Source: Botryotinia globosa (Eukaryota; Ascomycota; Leotiomycetes; Helotiales; Sclerotiniaceae). From it: 64,000 bases of DNA. The position numbers and the translations under genes were made by a program. Below, piece after piece: positions 59,594 to 64,000 of the stretch; the first letter of the stretch is position 1; each line of letters begins with the position of its first letter. The DNA lies in NCBI GenBank assembly GCA_014898425.1, contig RCSZ01000002.1:1240001-1304000 (forward strand). The letters run 5' to 3'. Below the pieces are notes generated by a model. That model was not told where the DNA came from. It made no database searches and saw only the letters and a list, made by a program, of their open reading frames with translations.

Positions 59594-61342
59594 TGTAGTT
59601 ATATCTTGTGGGATATGTTTAAGAAGGAAATTTTGATTTCTTTGACGGCCAAGGACTCAAACTATATAGAATACTAAAAAGCGAGTGTAGTAGTACAACT
59701 TATATGTCCTAGTGTTTTCAGACCAATTAAAAGTTTATCTCTCAATATAAAGTACCTGTGTAGCATATAGAATACCAAATTTATTACTATACTTTGTAGT
59801 ATAACATATTCTGTACCAGTAAGATTTGAATATTATTTAATAAGATACTATCACTTGTATCACCTATACTAAGAGTTGAGGCCCCGGCTTATCGCACATT
59901 TAAGTGAGATTAGAATAATCATTTAATTTTATACATTTTATTTTAAAAATTCAATTATTATTCTAAAATTCATTATTTTCGATTCAAATTCAAAATGGAT
60001 ATTGAATATAATTATAAAGATAATAATTATACATTTTATTAAAATTAGTATATTTCTTAATACTTTAGAGTTATTCAAATTAAAATTAATAGAAAATCCT
60101 AGAGATAGATTGCTTCAAATTTAAATATATTATAATCTATTATAAGAAGTATATTTAAATTCAATTTGATTAAAAGAATTTGAAAAGGAAAGATTGGTTA
60201 AAATTTTATAATAATTATTAAAGAGATTTGTTGAATTATAAGAATAAATGTTAAAGATTGAAGCAAAAGGAGGATGATTTTTGAATAAATAAAAAATATA
60301 TTTGATATTAAGATTTTAATATATATAATTTGAAAGGAATTATATCGATATAAATATAGAAAATATATAATATATTCTAGATCTTTTATTTCGAGAATAC
60401 AAGTAAAAAAAAGACTAGATTTTGTTTATAAATATTACTAATAAGGAATTAATAATATTATTATTATTAAATTAAAAGGAAGAAATTAGAGATTAATTAT
60501 AAAATCAAATGAAAACATTTTTAAATTAGAAAAAGTAGATAGAATATAGATTATTAAATAGATTAATAAAAAGAAATATATTAATTATATTAATTATATT
60601 AAATTAACATATCAATTAGAAAAAGTATTAATAATAATATAAAATATAATTAATTGAAATTATAAATCTTTATTAATCTTTTTGGAAAAGTTTGAGAACA
60701 ATAAAAGTATTACTTCTAAAGTATATATACAACAAATCCTTGAGTTTATTATATTCCTATTATTCGATAAACTAAAATCTGAATATATATTTATAAAAAA
60801 TGATTCTAAAATATATTCAGAATATATTTATAGAATTCGATTGAAATATAATATATGATATTTTGATTAATTATTTTCTTTTTCGGATTTTAATTCAATT
60901 GAGAAAATATAATAATGAATAAAAAAGAAATTAAAAAAGCTATTATTTATATTTACTTTTATAAAGGAATTAAGATATAAATGCCAAACTCTTTAGAATA
61001 GAGTAAATCCTTTAGATTTCAGACTATATATTGAGAAATTAACTTACAAGATTAAAGATGTAACTGAAATATAAGAATTAGCTATTATTCATTAATATTG
61101 TTGTTTTTAATAAATATTAATTAAACTACTTAATATTATTATAATATTAAGGGAACTAATTATAATAATAAAAATCCATTATTATAATAAAATAATAAAA
61201 ATTCAATAATATAAGAAAAATTTCTTATATTCTTTATTCTCTTTATATAAGGAAGAATATTATTATAAATAAAATAAAGAATTCTTTATTAAAAAAGAAA
61301 TCCTTTATTAATTCTTTATTCAAAATAATAATTCATTATTTT

Positions 61343-61560
61343 GAAAAAATTAAAATATGATGTAGGAGCTAGTCCGAATGCGGAATGACAGATACAATCT
61401 TATATAATATTATTTTTCCTTTTTCTTTATTATAAAAATTGATTGTAAATCAATGAAGAAAATTGATAAAATCGATTACAAAATTAGAATTTTCAAGTAT
61501 ATTATGTATATATTATAGGCTTACGCCACCTATATATAAGGGGTAGGAAAAAGCATAAAT
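61343..61560 (+). mobile_element. Possible LTR remnant in AT-rich block
   Basis: Starts TGATGTAGGAGCTAGTCCGA, with TG at the 5' edge as in LTRs; about 180 bases on it has a TATA-like motif (CCACCTATATATAAGGGG). A gag-like frame follows about 530 bases later. The second LTR is not in the window, so this rests on layout only. Confidence 0.25.
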
Positions 61561-62084
61561 AAATAGCTTGGATTTCTATATTCAGATCTTTTTCTAGTAT
61601 CCATTTATATATATATATATATGAATATATAATACAATTCAATAATAATAAATTCTATTTATTCTATTAGCTTAAGTTTTTAATATAGTATTATTTTAAT
61701 ATTATTTCTAATTCAATTTAGTTTATTTTATACTAAGCAAATAATCAACGATAGGTTATAAGCTTGGTATAGTTAAGAACTATATAATTTATTATTATTT
61801 ATTCAATTATAATTCAAATCTTAAATAAAATTCAAGATTAGATTGTTTATTCTGGATCAAAAAATTATATTTTTTAATATAAAATATTCAAAAATTCAAA
61901 AATATTTCAAAAAATAATTATTTTATTCAAATTTATTATTTAAAAATCAATTCTTTTTATTTTTTTATTTAATATCTTTATTTATATAAAGAATATTGTA
62001 ATATTCGAAAATTTTATATTCGAAAATAGTATAGAGAAATTTCAGAATCTTATTCTGAACAATGAAATCTCTAGTGCTTTTTAA

Positions 62085-62520
62085 ATAACTTTCGAAATTA
62101 ATAAAGAAATAAAAGAAAATTATCAAAATCTTATCTATTCTATTTATAAATATTACAAAAAAGGAATCACTTATCGATTCTATAGGCTGTTAGCTAAAGA
62201 TTTCAAAAAAGAAAAAGATTTCGATTTCTTTTATTATTTATTCTATAGATTCGATATATATATAAACTATAAAGGAAATATCCCTAAACTATCTAATTTA
62301 TCTAATTCGTTTAATTCGTTTAATTCGTTTAATTCCTCTCAAATTCCTATTCAAACTGAAGGAATATATATATCTTGGTATAATCCTTATTTTGAAAAAC
62401 TAGAAAAACAAAAAAAACACAATCAAAACTTTCAAGATTGAATAAAAATCGAATTAGAATTCTATAAAACCCTAAAATTCGATTTTTTAATATATTTTAC
62501 TGAATATATAGATAATTGGT
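62085..62520 (+). pseudogene. Decayed gag-like open frame
   Basis: 118 codons are open without an ATG (from 62085 to the TGA at 62439-62441), reading for example GITYRFYRLLAKDFKKEKDF and later WYNPYFEKLEKQKKHNQNFQ. A further 26 codons are open in the same frame after the TGA (IELEFYKTLKFDFLIYFTEY). Charged and aromatic composition is protein-like and unlike the random frames around it. It contains a 9-bp repeat encoding SFN four times. Position after an LTR-like island suggests retrotransposon gag, but no motif proves it. Confidence 0.3.
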
Positions 62521-62540
62521 AAGGAAAAATCAACCCTTTA

Positions 62541-62640
62541 ATATTATAAAATATTATAAAATATTATAAAATATTATAAAATATTATAAAATATTATAAA
62601 ATATTATAAAATATTATAAAATATTATAAAATATTATATA
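62541..62640. repeat. 10-bp tandem repeat (ATATTATAAA)
   Basis: About ten head-to-tail ATATTATAAA units within the AT-rich block. Confidence 0.95.
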
Positions 62641-63021
62641 TTTATAAAAGCTTATGATATAGTTATTATATACAAAATATTTTTAGAAATCTTTTTAAAT
62701 AAATCAAAAAACTATGAAAATCTTATAGAATTTAAATTTTATTTTGAAATAAAATACAAAATTCATTATTTTAAACTTTGAGATACTCTAAATATACATC
62801 TTAAATTAAATTTCGATTAAAATATACTCGAAAAAAAGTAATTCGAAAATCTGGATCTCTTTTTTTGATAATCAATAAAATATAGGGATTGGAAAGCATA
62901 CTTTGAAAAGATTTATTTAAAACTAAATAATAATTTAATTATTCAACAAAAACAAATAATTGTAATATCAACTAACAATATCAAAAGCATTATATATCGA
63001 CTATAAAAAGCAATAAAACCC

Positions 63022-63370
63022 TATCCCCTATACCGCTGAGAATAGGCTCCAAAAGTAGTCCGTGCAATATACCTTGAATAATAAAGCCTTATTAAATAGA
63101 ATGACTATTTTAGTGGATTTTCAGTTATATTTTTTATATTATTAAATCTTGATTTTAAATATTGATTTTTTATAATTTCAAAAAAAAGAAAAGATTGAGA
63201 ATTAGTATATATTATTATATTAGAAGTTTTGATATAGAAAAAATATTGATCGAATTTTATATCAAAAAATAAATATAAATATTGGGTTAAATTCAAGGAA
63301 TCTTAATAATCTAATTGGTCAGTAAGACCCTGTTAAGCGAGGGAGCCCATTCTCAGCGGTATAGGGGATA
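63022..63370. mobile_element. 349-bp MITE-like element with 29-bp inverted repeats
   Basis: 63022-63050 (TATCCCCTATACCGCTGAGA...) and 63342-63370 are inverted copies with one mismatch. Both ends begin TA followed by TCCCC, so the outer TA may be a TA target-site duplication as in Tc1/mariner elements. The interior is AT-only with no coding capacity. Confidence 0.75.
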
Positions 63371-64000
63371 TAAAAACTTTAAAAACTAAAAAATTAAAGC
63401 TAATTTATTAGCAATATTATAAAAAAAACTTTTAAAAAAGCATTTTCATTAATAAAATAAAAAGTTTCAAATCAACAAAAGATTGATAAAAATAAGATAT
63501 AATATATTTTATTCTAAAAAATACAAAAATATATCAAAACCTAATTTAAAAATAATATAATTCGAATAAATCGAATCAAATATAATATCATCGGAAAGAT
63601 AAAATTCAAAATATCAATAAAAAATTAAAATCATCGAGAACTAATAAAATCACTGGGAATTAAAAAGATTATTGGGGAAATAAAATTCGTATTTTCAACA
63701 AAAATCAAGATCACCGGGAAGAATCTAATATAAAAAGTATTAAAATTGAATTATTTATTTATAATAAAAAAGAATAATTTAATATTTATAATATTAGTTC
63801 TAAAAATATATTATTAAAAAACGTTTTAGAGATCTATTTTAAAGCTATTTATTAAATAAATTAATAAATAAAATATAAGTATATTATATTATTAATTTAT
63901 TTATATTTTTAAATATATTCTTAAATAAATAGTTTTATTATAAAGATATATATTAAAAATGAATATAGGGATATATTTTAATAATAAATTATTAATAGAA

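Larger units (their letters stand above)
59594..64000. other. AT-rich, RIP-like repeat debris to the window end
   Basis: From about 59900 the sequence is almost pure A/T apart from small GC-bearing islands at 59878-59900, 61343-61385, 61520-61550 and the two ends of the MITE at 63022-63370. TpA-rich composition with preserved islands is what repeat-induced point mutation of transposons produces. One open frame without ATG survives at 62085-62441. No gene is supported. Confidence 0.75.

Overview
The window is nuclear DNA of a filamentous ascomycete (Pezizomycotina). Genes carry many short GT-AG introns of about 50-60 nt with CTAAC/CTGAC-like branch sites. Gene blocks of moderate GC are separated by extremely AT-rich blocks that look like RIP-mutated repeats. 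The gene complement (Egh16/GAS1-like secreted protein, HapE, LaeA-type methyltransferase, URC1) and the AT-rich texture fit a leotiomycete such as Botrytis or Sclerotinia. That placement is an inference and was not tested by search.

Layout. 1-5.6 kb is accessory: the 5' part of an Egh16-like secreted protein, a decayed fungal transcription factor, and a LaeA-type methyltransferase with an apparent stop codon at one splice junction. 6.5-24.2 kb is core: a Mei2-like RNA-binding protein, exocyst Sec15, a small membrane ORF, CCAAT-factor subunit HapE/Hap5, Fcf2 (rRNA processing), a 3.2-kb gene-free stretch, mitochondrial ribosomal protein uS10m and mitochondrial TrpRS. 25.8-44.7 kb continues the core: cytosolic SerRS, Rheb GTPase, the cohesin-release factor Wapl, uracil phosphoribosyltransferase, elongation factor Elf1, Urc1 (GTP-cyclohydrolase-II-like uracil catabolism protein), a small serine-rich protein and phosphoglycerate dehydrogenase. 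At 45.6-47.1 kb lies an AT-only element with near-perfect 44-bp terminal inverted repeats. 47.2-53.8 kb holds ribosomal protein eS1, a Rab18-like GTPase, an ABHD11/Imo32-like mitochondrial hydrolase and a ZUFSP-type C78 deubiquitinase. 54.3-59.6 kb is accessory again: a minisatellite, a GC-rich island with a possible orphan gene and debris, an unrecognised 449-residue basic protein, and a kinase-like gene with an in-frame stop. From about 59.9 kb to the end is AT-rich repeat debris containing a 349-bp MITE-like element and a surviving gag-like open frame.

Most core genes are unrelated neighbours. The best functional link is uracil phosphoribosyltransferase (34.1-35.0 kb) about 2.2 kb from URC1 (37.2-40.1 kb), on the same strand with only Elf1 between. 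Both activities belong to the fungal uracil catabolism (URC) pathway. URC1 is also the most structurally unusual gene: by my model it has 19 exons, including 9-nt and 3-nt microexons.

All exon models were built by eye from reading frame, splice-site sequence and family conservation. Phases were checked for consistency at every junction, but no transcript data were available.
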